From: Patagioenas fasciata
Taxonomy: Eukaryota > Chordata > Aves > Columbiformes > Columbidae
DNA length: 64,000 nt
Assembly (NCBI RefSeq): GCF_037038585.1
Contig: NC_092523.1
Location: forward strand, 30,137,501-30,201,500
Direction of reading: 5' to 3'
Shown here: positions 36,447 to 49,413 of the stretch, piece by piece
How the letters are laid out: every line of letters starts with the position of its first letter
Position numbering within the stretch: the stretch's first letter is position 1
Position numbers and translations under genes: made by a program
The notes under the pieces: model-generated
Told to the model about the DNA's origin: nothing
The model's database searches: none
What the model saw: the letters and a program-made list of their open reading frames with translations, nothing else

Positions 36447-39400
36447 ATCTACATGTGACTGTCTCCTGAGGTGCATTTTATAAATGCATCGATCTTGGTG
36501 ACAGATTCTTTGCAGCTTCTCAAGGTAGTTGTTCCAAATGATACTGTATTCTCAGTGTTGAACACTGACCTTTTTTAGTGTATTACGATTTTCCCCAAAG
36601 CACCGATCTCTCTGAGTAGCAAAACAGATTTGCATATCTTGCTTAGGAATGTAATTCTGTTTGCCTTATCCTCATATTAGGACACAGGCTTTTGCTGCCT
36701 TTCTTTCCTTTAATGTTCCACTTCATTCTCATCAGATGTGCTATGTACTGTCAGGAATTAGAGAAGGGGCTCTCTATATGTCAGCTGGCATGAGAGGTTT
36801 CTTTAGGCAGGCAAACAAAGCGTGATCTGTGCCATGGCAGACTTGGGAAATGCAGCACAGAGGTTCAGTGAAAGAGAAGCTGGGCAGCAAACAGTGATGT
36901 ATGTGTTGGCATTGCCCAGAATGTTGTCCAGCTCTGCCACACTGACAAATGCCATCTGGATCCATGATGCCCTCTGAGATCTGGCTGCAGTAATGATGAG
37001 ATTAAAGACTCGAAGGAAAGATTGATTTGTCGTATGAAATTTTAGCATGATTTGTGTTAGTATTTTCCTTCAAATAAAAACCTCGGACTTTCTTGATTTA
37101 TAGAAAGCAAGAATTTTGAAGTTAGAAAGGCTAGGGTGCTACTACTGGTCCATATGAGACTTACATTTTGTTTCAGGTGCCTACAATGGTGGTCAGGGAG
37201 AACCTGCAACTGTTTGCTGCTGAATCCACAGAGAGAAAAGAAGGTGCGGACTGGGTCTGTGCACAAGATGTAGAGAAGCAGGCTTGAGGAATTAGTGCCT
37301 TTTTGCTCTTCTGCTATTCAACAGCCAGATTAGTTTCTCCTTCTCCATTCAGGAAGCTGAGGCTCTTGGAGGGAGTGGGTTAATATTAGCGTCAGTGAGA
37401 ACGGAGGTTAATACCAGGAATCTCAGAGTTGAATACAATGGTTTAGAAGGTTTTGTAAGAAATGCAAGCTGCAGGTATAGTAACCACTCTACTTTCATAA
37501 AATTTACATACAAAACAAATTTTACTCTCTTCCAAAAAAAATAAGAAAGATAACAGGACATAGCGTGATGGTTTAGCTTCGTAATAACAATTGACATCAC
37601 TGTTTATTTGCTAATGTCTAATCTGATATTTCTTTTACAAAGCCTTCTTTTCTAAACATAAGAAATGTTAAGAGCTGCTTCACTCTGGATGTGAAAAAGT
37701 CTTATATTCTGCTCCTGAGCAGTTCCTTCCAATGAGCTAGAGACAGAAAGCCCCACAAACAGAGAACAGGCCATGTTCCTCTTGACTGATGCACAGGGAT
37801 CTCAATGATTTCAAAGGGCTGAACTCTAGAAAGCGAGGAAACAAAAACTGGTTTGTGCCCATCAACAAACTTTTATGAAGAAAAATATTAGGTTAAGGCT
37901 ATTGCCTCCAGTACTAATCAGTAATATAAAATCAGGACCTGTTTTATTTTGGATGACCTGGAATCTCTAAATACATCTGTTGGGATTTTATTTTTTAGGA
38001 GAGTGTAGTTGTCAGAGTTGTGTTTTCCATCTCCAAACTGATGTGGGTGTATGTGAATATGTAATGCAATTAATTACCCCAGTGGATGACATTTCTTTTC
38101 TTTACAGTGCTGAAATAGAAGTCGATCATCACTCTAAAATAACTTGACTTTCTAGCCTTCAAACAAATAGAGAAGAATATAGAATTTGCATGTGATGACT
38201 GTACTCTGTGAATTTCTGTCCCCTGCATGCATTTGCTCTCTTCCGTGCTATTACAGCAAATAACAGAAAGTTATAGGGAATGATATACTGGCTTGATATG
38301 GAGCCCCAGGAGATAAGAAGAGTTTTATTGTGCCTGAGCAGGTTCTGCAGGAGGAGTTAAGAATGCTGTTGCTTAGCCTAGTTGGTAACAGAAGAACAGA
38401 AAAACTGTCTGAATAAGTTACTTTGAGGCTTAAAATAAGTGTCAGAGCAAGATTAAACCTTGAACATTCTACAACGCAGTGAGTACACATGTGCAGAATG
38501 GTAATTATTTCTGTGTTAGGCAACTAATGGTCAACTGCAGAAGGGTTTCTCTTGCTGCTCGTGAGGACTTTTTCTGCAGCCTACCGAGAAGTTTCATCCT
38601 TTTGCCTTACTATAGTATTGGCATCATAAGCCAACACTTTGCCAGCCTCAGAGTGTTTGCCAAAATATTCAATATAGTTGGGATTACTTGTGGTTCCTTT
38701 AGGAGGCTGCTCAAATTCCAACTTTTGCTAAAGGATATCTATACTTATATTTTCTAGTTGGTTTGTTGTTTGTTTGTTTGTTTTTTCCAATTTTCATGTG
38801 TTTTCAATACACAACTTAGATGGTACTATGTAGGAATAATTTGGGTTTCAATATATATTTTGCCTTCCTTAACATTTGAGGTGTAGTCAACTCCTGTGAT
38901 GGGCAATTAAACCATACATTGCTTTTGTGAACTTATCACGCTCCATCTTTAAAACTGCTCACAAGATTTTTACTTTCAGATATTGTGGGTTTTTTTTCCA
39001 AAGTCTTACATTTTCTGTATATTGGGGGTGGTGGGGAGGAAGGAGGTCTTTTTGTTGGCTTTGGGGGTTGTTGTTGTTGTGTGTGGGTTTTTTTGTTGGC
39101 GCTTTATTTGTTTTGTTTGTTTCTTTTCCCCCCATGGTCAGTGGATTCATATTTGTTCTCCTTCAAGTTGCCCATTACCTTTAATTAACTTCTTATGGCA
39201 TTTACCTCTTTAATGTGTTTCTAGAGAACTTTCCCACCCTTTACATTTTTTGCTTTAGTTTATTATACTACAGGATCTGGGTTTTCTGTGCTGTTGTCCC
39301 ACTGTGTGGTGCAGAACTGACACATACACAAAGATCTTGGCTGGCAGGGAGCTATCTCACTCCAGAACCCAAAGTTCTGTGCCACATCTGACAAGGCTTC

Positions 39401-39506
39401 CTCAAAGCATATGGTCATGCTAATGTAATTCCACTTTTTAGGATGTGAAATGGTGTCCCCATGCAGGAGACACAACAGCAGCATGAGGATGTGTTCTCCT
39501 AAAAAT

Positions 39507-39538
39507 GATTAGGTTGCTAATATGAGGATTAGGTTGCT
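39507..39538 (+). repeat. 12-bp direct repeat at 20-bp spacing
   Basis: GATTAGGTTGCT appears at 39507-39518 and 39527-39538. An ATGAGGAT word also recurs just upstream (39483 and 39522), suggesting more than one slippage event. Confidence 0.7.
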
Positions 39539-42500
39539 TCCTTTCATGCTACATCACCTTTTAAATGCTTAGATACGCTGTGGTTAGTAATCCTTCCCTG
39601 CAATTCAAGGATTAGTGGTATGGCCAGACCAGAGTTTTGTAACTGGGTCTGGACTGCCACTAACCGGGATGATGTGTTAAGTAGTGTTTAGAGCTGGGAC
39701 CACACACAGCAGTTAAAGCTCACACACAAGCAAGCGGCACCGAAACTTGCAGATCAGAACACCCTATGTGTTCTCAATACTCATGACAATGTATATAAGC
39801 AGAACATCTTTAGCTACCACAAGATCATTCTGTTCTCTTCCAAAGCAGAGACTTGTGCTGCCACCCACTCAGCTAGGAATCTGTTCCTCTAGCACTTGGG
39901 TTTTTTTCTTCTTTTAAAATATAATGTCTGCCACTTGTGAAGGTGCACTGTCAATGGCTGTTTCAACAAAGAATAACAAATAAAACCCTCTCAACTATGC
40001 GGCCCCACTATGACAGAGAGGTGAAGTTTGATCCAAGGTTTTGATTATTTCCCAGTTTCTGGATCCTAGTATTTGATTCTTCTAATGAACAAATCCCAGG
40101 CCCTCAAGGCTCCTTGAGCTTGAGATGTTCAGCCTCTGCCTGCAAGAGATGTAGCTGAATAGGTAAAAATTTCCTGTAGTTCATTCATTTGGACAGTAGA
40201 AATACGTAAGATATTCTAAACTCACACGGTGTAGAATCCCAAGAATAAATCAAAGTAGTTTTAAAGGGTTGTTGATTGTACCAGACACGGGTTCAGCTTC
40301 ATTTGCTCAGAAACTTTACGTATTTCACACGGAAAGTCCAAAATCTATTTGCTCAAGAGGGAAAAGGAAAATGGAATCGGATGCATGAAAACCAAAGAGA
40401 CCTCCTGTATAACCATCTCTCGGCTTAAAAAGTTAGGGTTTTTTTCTGCATTTTAATGTAGAGTTCTCTTAATGTTATTTGCCCAAATGTGTTATAGCAA
40501 GCCCTCAGACCTCAAAAGGCTTGGGTAGCCCAGAAAATTCTGACTTGTTTTTTCACAACAGTGATTGCTTTATGTAGAAAAACACAGGTCTGCCACATCA
40601 GAGTTACATGCTGTTATACTAAGAAGTACTATATTTTTAAAGAATTTTAGAAAATGACGGAGGTGCTATAGAGTATTTTAAGGTACTGTCATTGAATGCT
40701 AAATAATATGTCCTTGTGTCCAGCAGGCTGTGATGAGGCATGTAATCAGGACAGTTTGGAGCGTTTCACTTTTCAAATTGTTTGTGCAGGGGAAAATTGG
40801 TAATATTGTCAATCAACAGTTTTGTTGAAAAGTCTGAAGTGCAGACGCAGACATAAACTAGCTGTGCAGTTCACTGGCTTGTGAGCAAAGCAACTGAGCA
40901 TTGCTAAACATGCTTTACGTTCCTTTATTTGCCGTCGACAACTTTCTTTGGCTACAGACACCCTCAGAAGGCTGTTGTGCGGGGACCACTGTTTGGCAAC
41001 ACTTCTGTATCTTAAAAAAAGGGGATATTAATAAGTGACTCGAAATGAAGATATGTGCGCAAGTACAGACTTTTGCTGTGTGTTCGTATAGAAGCAGTAT
41101 AATATATAAAAAATTTAGGACACCTACACTTTATCATTCTTGCTGTTTGCAGAAGGTGGTGTGCTAAGTTTTCACATTTAACAAGTCAACAAAAATCAGT
41201 GGTTTGCCAAAAAGCAAAAATCCTGATGATCATTCTAAGATGTGGGCATCTGGGTGTAAAGTTTCTTCTGATGTCTTTTGGGCAAGTGGTCAAGAACCCA
41301 TTCAGTATTCTGAAAGGACCTTCTCATTTTGAAATCTTGTTTTCCTGATCTTCCAATTGCCTGTTTTCTAGTTGCTAGCCACCAGGGTAGTTAAGAGTTC
41401 TCTTTGAGAGTAACAGATTTTTTGCATTTATTTTTCTAATGTCAAACTGTGTATAAATGATTGGAAAATACTGTGTGGAACTATTGAGAAATATGGTTTT
41501 TGTCGCCTTCCATAATGAGTGGCAATAATCCAGCAAGGCAAGACTTTAGATGTATGGTTTTACAGCCTAGAGAAGTTGATGTTATTATTTTTTCTTAGAA
41601 CAGCCAAACTTCTTAACATAGATGTAGTCCAAAATGCAGGACCTAGATGAAAAATAATATTTTCTCTTTTATGCACTGTAATGGAGCCATTAATGGTGCT
41701 TGTTCCAATTTTATTTGTATGATGCTCTGGTAGAATTGCTGCTTGCTGACTCATAAAAGGCATTTGATTTCACCAAGGAGGAAGTCCTGATTGTTCAGTG
41801 ATACTTAATATGGCATAAGAAAATATAGATGCCTCTAGAAATGGTTTATTGCTGAAATACCTAGGCTTTCTTGCACAAAAGAATTAGTCTATTTATAGCA
41901 CCGAAGGCATTTAAGGTGACGTTCCTGTACCCTTTTAATAATTAATGTTTAAGGGTCAAAGGTTTGTTGGTCTAATTCTGTCTTGATAATGGATCCTCCA
42001 GAAACTAGAGGGTCTCTGGAGTATTAGGGGAGGAGAAAGAGCAGGCTGAAGTCTATACCAGACCAAAGTCCAACAACTTCACTATAAGGTAGCTCAGGAT
42101 CTAGTGGAGGCCAATATCTAACTTGTAATTATATCTAAGTTATAAGTAGGTTTGATCTGTTATTTGTGATATATTAAATATTATTTAGATATTTTGGATG
42201 TTTAGATAATCTCACTTGAGACAAATTTCCCCAAGTTTTCTTACTTCAAGGAAGTTTTGGAACAATACCTAAGTTCCCATAATACTTGGCTGAATATTGA
42301 GAACCAGAATAATTTTATCCCTCTGCTTTGCACAGCCATGAGTGCTGTCCTGCTGTCCTGTCCCTGTCACGATTCATACCCTGGTCCTCTTAGGTCCTTG
42401 ATGTCCTGCTGCTACCATTCATCATCTCAAACCAGCGGTGTTACACCCGGGTGACAAACCTTTCATCCAGCAGAGCCACTCAGAGGTGTGTCAAATTACT

Positions 42501-45500
42501 CTCTGTTCTCACAGACAACTTTCCAGGTGACCTCATCACCTTTTAAACAACCTTCTGCCAGTGTCAAAGCTTGGGATATGGGGACAATTCTTGACCACGC
42601 CTCCCTTAGGAAAAGCATGCAAGTACTTTGCAATGTCGTGAATTTTCGTTCACCCTCTGCTAGGCTCCATAGAAGTAAGAAGGCAGCTGGATGCTCCGTG
42701 CATCTGATACAGCACACAAGTCAGCTCAGCACAAAGACATTTCTGTGTCACATTTCCTGCATTGTTATCTCAGAGGTGATGGAATAAAAACCCCGTTCTT
42801 GTTTGAGCTGTGCAAGATCACATCAGGAATGAAGAGAGGAGGACATTTTATTTCAATTGCAGGAAGAACTGACTTTCTCATCAAGAAATAAGCTCTAGAG
42901 GAACCTACAAATACTGTCTTAACCGTTTACCTGATATCTTTTCCACTTCAGTAATTTCGATTACAGGACACAGTAATTTGACAAGTATTAGACACGCAAT
43001 TTGGAAACAGTTATAAATGTACCAGCTGCTGAGGGCTCTCTTTATCTGATCTAGCTCAATCCAAATCCTTTTGAGGAGCAGCACAACCCAGACTGTATCG
43101 CAGTGAGAAAGACAGACTGGAAGCTGCTGTGAAAACAGGTGCATCGGGGGCTGCACCTGATTTGTGGGCACGCAGCTTATGTGAGCATGAAGTATTTATT
43201 GCATTCAGGAGCTATTCTTGTTTAAATTCTCTTACATAGGTATTGTGTTTAAGTGTCACAGTCCCTATAATGTTTCCAGTAATGAAGATCAATGTACTTC
43301 TGCTAAATCCTTACCTTGTGAGTATGACTGGGGATTTCTGCCTGGAGAGCTTTTTCCAGGCATCACTATAATGATAACTAAAATTAATTCAAGATGAGGT
43401 AACAGAAATACCTTGCTACTGGCCTAAAAAAGGACCATTGATACTGTCTCCTACTTGCCAAGGTGAGCTTGTAACTTCTAGAGCTGAAAGCAGCAGAAAC
43501 TCTTGGGAAATGTTTGGTATGAAAAATTTAATTACTTTTACTTAGAACTGAAAATAATTGAAACCTAAAGCAATTAGAAAAATAGTTGAGTGGTAAGTAT
43601 TTTAGCAATAGTAAATGTTTTGGAAAAGATTTGGCTCAGAAAGCAGAGAAGGGTTCATCTAATGTGAGAAGATACAGAAATTTTTACCTCTAGTATCTCT
43701 TCCTTCCACATGACCTTCCTGCCCCATCAGTCTCCAGAGGTTAGGTAAAATGTAATATAAATCTGAGTTTTTTCAAAAAAAGCATAGAAAATAATAATAA
43801 TAAAAAAACCCCCAACCTATCTAAATGATGGCTCTTCTTCATTTCAAAATCCAGGGAGATCATTACAGGACTTTGTTAATATAACCCAACTATGTCTGAA
43901 CATCAGGCGCAAGCCTCAAACAGGTTTCTTTTCCTCTTGGAAGTCTAGGATATTCTGGCTCCTTCTGTCCTGACAGATATGCCATTTATTTTGCATAAAC
44001 TGTCATGACAAGAATGTTTCACGCAACTTTGCTTGGTCTGGTTGACATTTTCTACCCAATGTGTTCAGTCCAGAGGATTATTTTGAAATTTTTGAAATGT
44101 TTCAGAAGAAACTGACTTTTCACTTTTGGGGAATTAAATCAGAGTGGGGAGAAGGGAGTTTTTTTCATTTTTTGAATGTTTTAAATGCTTCATGATTTAA
44201 ATAGAAAATTTGGAAAGCTTCCATGCTCTGAAGTCAGGATTTCAAATGTGCCAAGAGCCCTGATGTAGTGGTGTGGTTTTTTCTACTGCCCTCACGAAAA
44301 ACCTAGCGAGAGGCTCTCCAAGTCTGGAGATCAGTTTGTGCACATTCAGTGAGGATTTACTAGATAGTGCTTGTGGTATTTGCCAGAAAGAACATTCATG
44401 GTTGCTTTCTCAGACCTCTCATGCTGTGTGAGTGGAGCTGTGCGTGGGCTACACCAGAGCAGAAAGGTCTCATCAGGACTTTCTCCCAATATTGCTTTAT
44501 GCTCTGGCCTTTAAGTGTGCTTCATACACCTCCCAGACCCTTTTTTTCTCCTTCTCTTTTTCAGACTGTAGTCAGTATACAAAATATCTGTAATGGTGTT
44601 TTACTGCCAAGGCCGCAGTTTAAAATTTATTCTCATGTTAAATTTTCAAGAATTTGTTTGTTTGTTTTGGTGAGGGCAGCACTGCAGGCAAGCAAACATG
44701 CAGACTGAATGAATCTGGAAAAATTAATACTTTTCACCAGAGTATATCCTGTGTAGCGAGTGATACGTGAGTGCCACATTGAACAATGAGGAAAAATGGA
44801 CACACTTAAAACAAGCACTCCTGTTGTTAGAGCCCTATCTTAGTCAGGTCACTAGAGTATTTATGGTGTGAGGTAGCTCTGAATGGTTCTGCTCCTCCAC
44901 AGAGGTTTTGACTGCCTAGATGTCAGGCTACTTTCTGTCCTTTTCAAACATTAAACTCACCTCCTGCATATCCATGTCATGCTCCCTAAACTGTGTCTAT
45001 GGAATGGCTCATTTCTTTGCTTCACTCACCTGCCAAGAAATAACAACACAAGTCTCCAATTAAGTAAGAGTTCTTTCATTTGCCTGTAAACATTATGGTA
45101 TCTGATTTGGAGGGAAGGCAGGAAAAGACATTTTTAAAAATCGAATATTCTTGGTCTCCTCTCTGGGCTTCATCTTACCTTGTGGCTTGTTGCCATCTCT
45201 GTGTTGGGGGTTTTCTACCTGTTTGGTTGCGCTCCAGTGGAGGGGAGGCATCAAGTCTGCCAGGGTCAAAGTGAGCAGCCGGAGAGGGAGAAGAGAATGG
45301 GCCCACTGAGGGAAAGAAGATCGAACAATTACCATTTGTTAAAATAGGTAATAATTGACCTACATTGTAACAACCTAGGTATAGAAGTTGCCACTGTTTG
45401 GCCTTGTATTACTAGCATTGTTCAGAGTTATTTCATTGCACTTCGAAGGGCATCCATAATTTGTATTTTAACAAGATAAAACATTTTAAAAGTCTAACAA

Positions 45501-45539
45501 GACTTGTCTTAGCAAAGAGAAGTCGTTTTCCTTGTAGCT

Positions 45540-45860
45540 TGCTGATATTTGAGACTAATTCAGAGTTCCGTGTATTTACAATCCTAAATCCTACTTGCCC
45601 ACAAGATCCAAATAGCTGCTTCTGAATTAAAATTCTCTGCGAAGCTACAGTAATTTGGCAAGAAGCGATCTATCACAGTGTGTTATTGTTGAATAGAGGT
45701 GATAACACCTCCTTTGCAGTTTCACACGTTCCCTTTGTTTTTGTGGTGAACTTTCCAAAATTAGGTGTCTAATTCTGACAAAGAGACAAAGCTTTTCTGG
45801 CAGAAGGAACTCAAGCTAAAATAATCTGACTGCAGCTAAATTATTTGAAAAGATGTTGGT
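45540..45860. promoter_or_regulatory. Candidate conserved non-coding element with T-box-like palindrome
   Basis: The segment is free of homopolymer and known repeat sequence. It contains the 16-base palindrome GAGGTG-ATAA-CACCTC (45696-45711), which resembles paired T-box half-sites (AGGTG/CACCT), plus TTTGTGGTGA, GACAAAGAGACAAAG and several AATT words. Enhancer function is inference. Confidence 0.2.
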
Positions 45861-46159
45861 TATGTTTAGAGAATACTTGACTGCTTCCTTAGAGTATTTG
45901 ATTGCTGTAATCCCTTGGGACAGGTCTCCAAGGGCAAGGAAGATTTCTAAAGCACTTCTTCAAAGTTCTGTCTCCATTAGTAGCTTCATGCCAAGAGAAG
46001 ATATTCCATAGAACCAGGAGGGCACAATGTATATAATTAAAGACACCTAAGGGAGTAACTTTGTGTTCAGTTAGAAGCTGTATACCTTGCATATGTGAAC
46101 ACTGTAAATGCTTTCTCTTTTATGTCAACTTCAGAAAGACCAGGAGGGATTTTTATACC

Positions 46160-46182
46160 TTTTTTTTTTTAAAAAAAAAAAA
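46160..46182. repeat. T(11)A(12) palindromic homopolymer
   Basis: Eleven T residues run directly into twelve A residues. The run is fully self-complementary and could extrude as a hairpin. Such junctions are also nucleosome-disfavouring sequence. Confidence 0.85.
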
Positions 46183-47574
46183 CAGAAAAGGCTGAAAGTG
46201 AGCACTCATCCTATTAAGGAATAAACATATTTTCAAGTATTAGCTCGAAATCAGCATTGGTCTTGCTCAATCCAGCTGCTGCCTGAACCCTGTGAGTCCA
46301 TGAACACCAGTGCACACATCTTTGCATTTCTTCCTCTTCTCTTTTGAGTCAGGTTGAGTTGTTAGCGATAAATCTTAAAGCCTTTTAACTTGTGTATGGA
46401 ACTTGCACATATAAGACGGTGTGTCTTTGTTGGATTACAATTAGCGAATAAGGTCAGAGGTCTAGCAGTTGGATCCCAGCTCTCAGTGAGCTAAGGTAGA
46501 AGTAGGGAATTGTCACCTGAGGATGTGGTTGCCCCTAGAACTCATGCTTTTTCACCATTTTTCTTCAAATCAGGAGTCTTAACATGCTCCAGGTTTGACA
46601 TATGTTTGTTGGGTTTCACCTTTGTATTCTATTAATAAAACCTTGTTTTGACAGGTATATGTAGACTATGGCAGGCTGGCTCCCTGTGAGGGGAATTAAC
46701 ACATTAATTAAGCATTAGAGGTGAATTTAGAGCAGTGTGGTCATTCAGTGGTGGCTGGCTTTAACTTAAAAGAAATGTTTGACCTCTGTAGGAAGAAACT
46801 TCACTCATAAAATAAGCAGAGAATCTTTCTTGCAGAGGCAAATGGAAACCTAGCAAAAAAGTTTTGCTTTTGTAATATAATTGAGAAATCTGTTGTTTTC
46901 TTGATCAAAATATAATTCAGTGCAGTATCCTCCTTTTCTAGGAAAAAAACCTATTAATTTAATAGCATGAAACAGAGCTTTATAGGTATATATTAAGCTT
47001 CTGTACAAGTTACTCAAAGACCTGTAAAATTTAATAGAGTCTGGCACCCTCTTCAGTTGCTTATTTTCTAGAAGACTACCTATTAAAGTACAAGAGAAAA
47101 TCCCCAGAACTCTATGGGCGATACACTGGCACTTACCTAGAAGAGTTGCATCCCAGTATTTTTTATACAATAATACATTCAGTCAGTGTGGCATGATTTG
47201 TTGGTTTTGTTCAGACCTTGGAAAACAAGTGTTAGTATATTGTTGCTTTGCAATGTGCAGTAAGCACTCCTCACAAGAGTGTCCAGACAGAAGGAAGGTT
47301 ACAGAAGAACTGTGAAATGAATTGCTATAATAGAGAAGTCCCAGATGTCTTAGGTACAGGGTGGATCCTGCTGTCACTACCTGTGTCGTGTCCATTTTGT
47401 GAAAGAAGGACTTTAAGCCTTCTAGATCTGTCATTTTTGTGCCCACTAATCACAAATATTGACATCATTGACTGAACAGTAAGTCCCTAATAATGTGTAA
47501 AAAAATAATACCAGGCAAGAACAGTAAAAATGAAGCTTAATATTGTCATATGGGGTGGAGGGAAGTGTGATGAT

Positions 47575-47601
47575 TTTGGTTAGACCATGTGTCTAACCAA
47601 A
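47575..47601. repeat. Perfect 11-bp inverted repeat, 5-base loop
   Basis: TTTGGTTAGAC (47575-47585) and GTCTAACCAAA (47591-47601) are exact complements around the loop CATGT. The stem is too short for a microRNA precursor, and no T-run typical of a Pol III terminator follows closely. Confidence 0.85.
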
Positions 47602-49143
47602 GGACCTTTCCTGCCTGGGACTAGCACAGAGCAAGTCCACTGTTTCAATTTAAACCAAACCACTGAAAAGTTATTGCATTTTTGCACAATCTAACACAAT
47701 TTAATGTAATGATGTATTAATATTTTGACTCAGAAAATGAATGCAGTAAATCAGGCTGGATGGATGTAATTTTATAATCTTTAGCTTTAGTATGACACAG
47801 ACTGTAGCATTTGTCAATAGGAATATCTAGAGCTTCTTATGTAAACTAAGAATTTGACTTTTTTTTCCCCACTATGTCAAACACTATTATCTGGTTTAGT
47901 GTACAGTAAGATGTGAACGAATTCTCAGGTTTTTACTTCTAAGTGGAAAACAGCTGAACTGGCAGCTAGGAAAGACCATGTATTTTTCATTTGTCAGCAT
48001 ATTTTTTCTTTAAACTATCTGTGTTGCTATTGAAACTTAGAATTTCTCAGATGGAGTCCTTTTGTCTCAAACAAATGAACTTTTCTCCCTCTCAGGCTGT
48101 CTTTTGATAACATTTTAAGTGTTTTCCAATATTCACTCTTTTCAGTGTAGGGAATATTTTCTTTAATGTCAAGGGCAGATGGACTTATCAAAGACTTGAA
48201 GTAGCATTTGTCTTAGGCATGCACGATTGTTTAGGCTCATTGAACCTAAAACAAAGATGGAACAAGCTGGAAACATTCACTCTATGCTTTCATGTAAAAT
48301 TTTTAGGAATTCTGTTCTGACACCCTGGCAGCAATATTCTGGGACCAACATTTCTGGTAGTATTTTAGTACTTCTTGAAGACTGAAATAGAGAATACAAA
48401 AATCTTATGAAAGCTTCTTAGACATTTGACTTTAAAATAGATGTTGAAAAGAACATTCCCAATTTTAGCCAAATGATGCATCTGCTTGCACTGGGGTGTC
48501 AGTGCTGATCTCTAATTGTTCACCTGCTTTTGTTTCCATAGCAGGCCCCCCATGTTTCCTGATGTTGGTGTATACGTGTAGCTTCTGTAGCTGGTGCTCA
48601 GGTCTCCTTAGTTTTGCCTCACTGCTCCTTTGGTTGAACAGCTTCTGTAATTTTTTTTTTTCCTATAGAGTTCTCTCAAATCTAACTGCATATGTCAGCT
48701 CAGTTTCTTAATTCCTGGTAGCAGAGTGAGCATTCAGTCATTCCAGCATCACTGAGAAATTATTTATTTACTATAGGGCAATGTATTGAAATACTGAAGT
48801 GAAATAATGCAGGACATTATTGCAACAATTTTTGTTTTTTGATGAGACAACATATCAGTATCAATAACAAGCTGTTGAACTATTTCTAAATATCTGGAAA
48901 AATGGTACCCAGTATCACTTTCCTTTTGGTGTATTTACCTAGAGAAAAGATCACACTGAATAATCCCTTCATTGCTCTCAGAAAAGGGGAAAAAAAAAAA
49001 GATACAAACAAATACAAGAAGAGTACACTGAAAGTTTTATGAGAGTTGTGATCTCTGGGTTTAAAAGGACACAACTAAAAATGAAACCACACTTGAAATA
49101 CTTCCTTGTCATTGAAGAACCTAGTGCCCTTCAGTAACAAACT

Positions 49144-49413
49144 GCAGTGGGTTGACCTCAGCCACCTGACCACGCAGCCACTCTCTCACTTCCCCTCCTC
49201 AACAGGAGAGGGGGACAAAATAGAAAAAAAATCTTGTGAGTCAAGGTAAAGACAGGGAGATCCCTTATCAATTAATATCACAGGCAACACAATCTCAATT
49301 AGTGAAAATTAATCCAATTTACTGCCAATTAGAAAGAGAGCTGGATGGAGAGAAAAAAACCACAAAAACTAAACCACCTTCCTCCCCCTCCCTTCTTCCC
49401 AGGCTCATCAAAT
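49144..49413. mobile_element. Degraded avian endogenous-retrovirus LTR-like fragment
   Basis: The segment follows the order of blocks of a widespread avian LTR family. A 'cagtgggttgacctcagcc' block is followed by 'ccactctctcacttcccctcc', then 'aggagagggggaca', then 'aaagacagggagatc', 'aattaatcca' and 'ccctcccttcttcccaggctca'. Ends are not recognisable and no target-site duplication was seen. No gag, pol or env sequence adjoins it, so it is a truncated solo-LTR piece without coding capacity. The family name and orientation are uncertain; the match is from memory of such repeats. Confidence 0.55.

Larger units (their letters stand above)
33170..49143. other. Non-coding stretch outside the listed exon candidate
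   Basis: Apart from the minus-strand candidate exon at 33808-33993 I see no gene in these 16 kb. It contains a 20-bp tandem duplication at 36407-36446, a similar spaced one at 39507-39538, palindromic AT-rich words at 35396-35428, GT-rich tracts at 38760-38790 and 39020-39130, a T/A run at 46160-46182, a perfect short hairpin at 47575-47601, and possible regulatory elements near 35.8-36.2, 40.7-41.0 and 45.5-45.9 kb. Confidence 0.5.
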
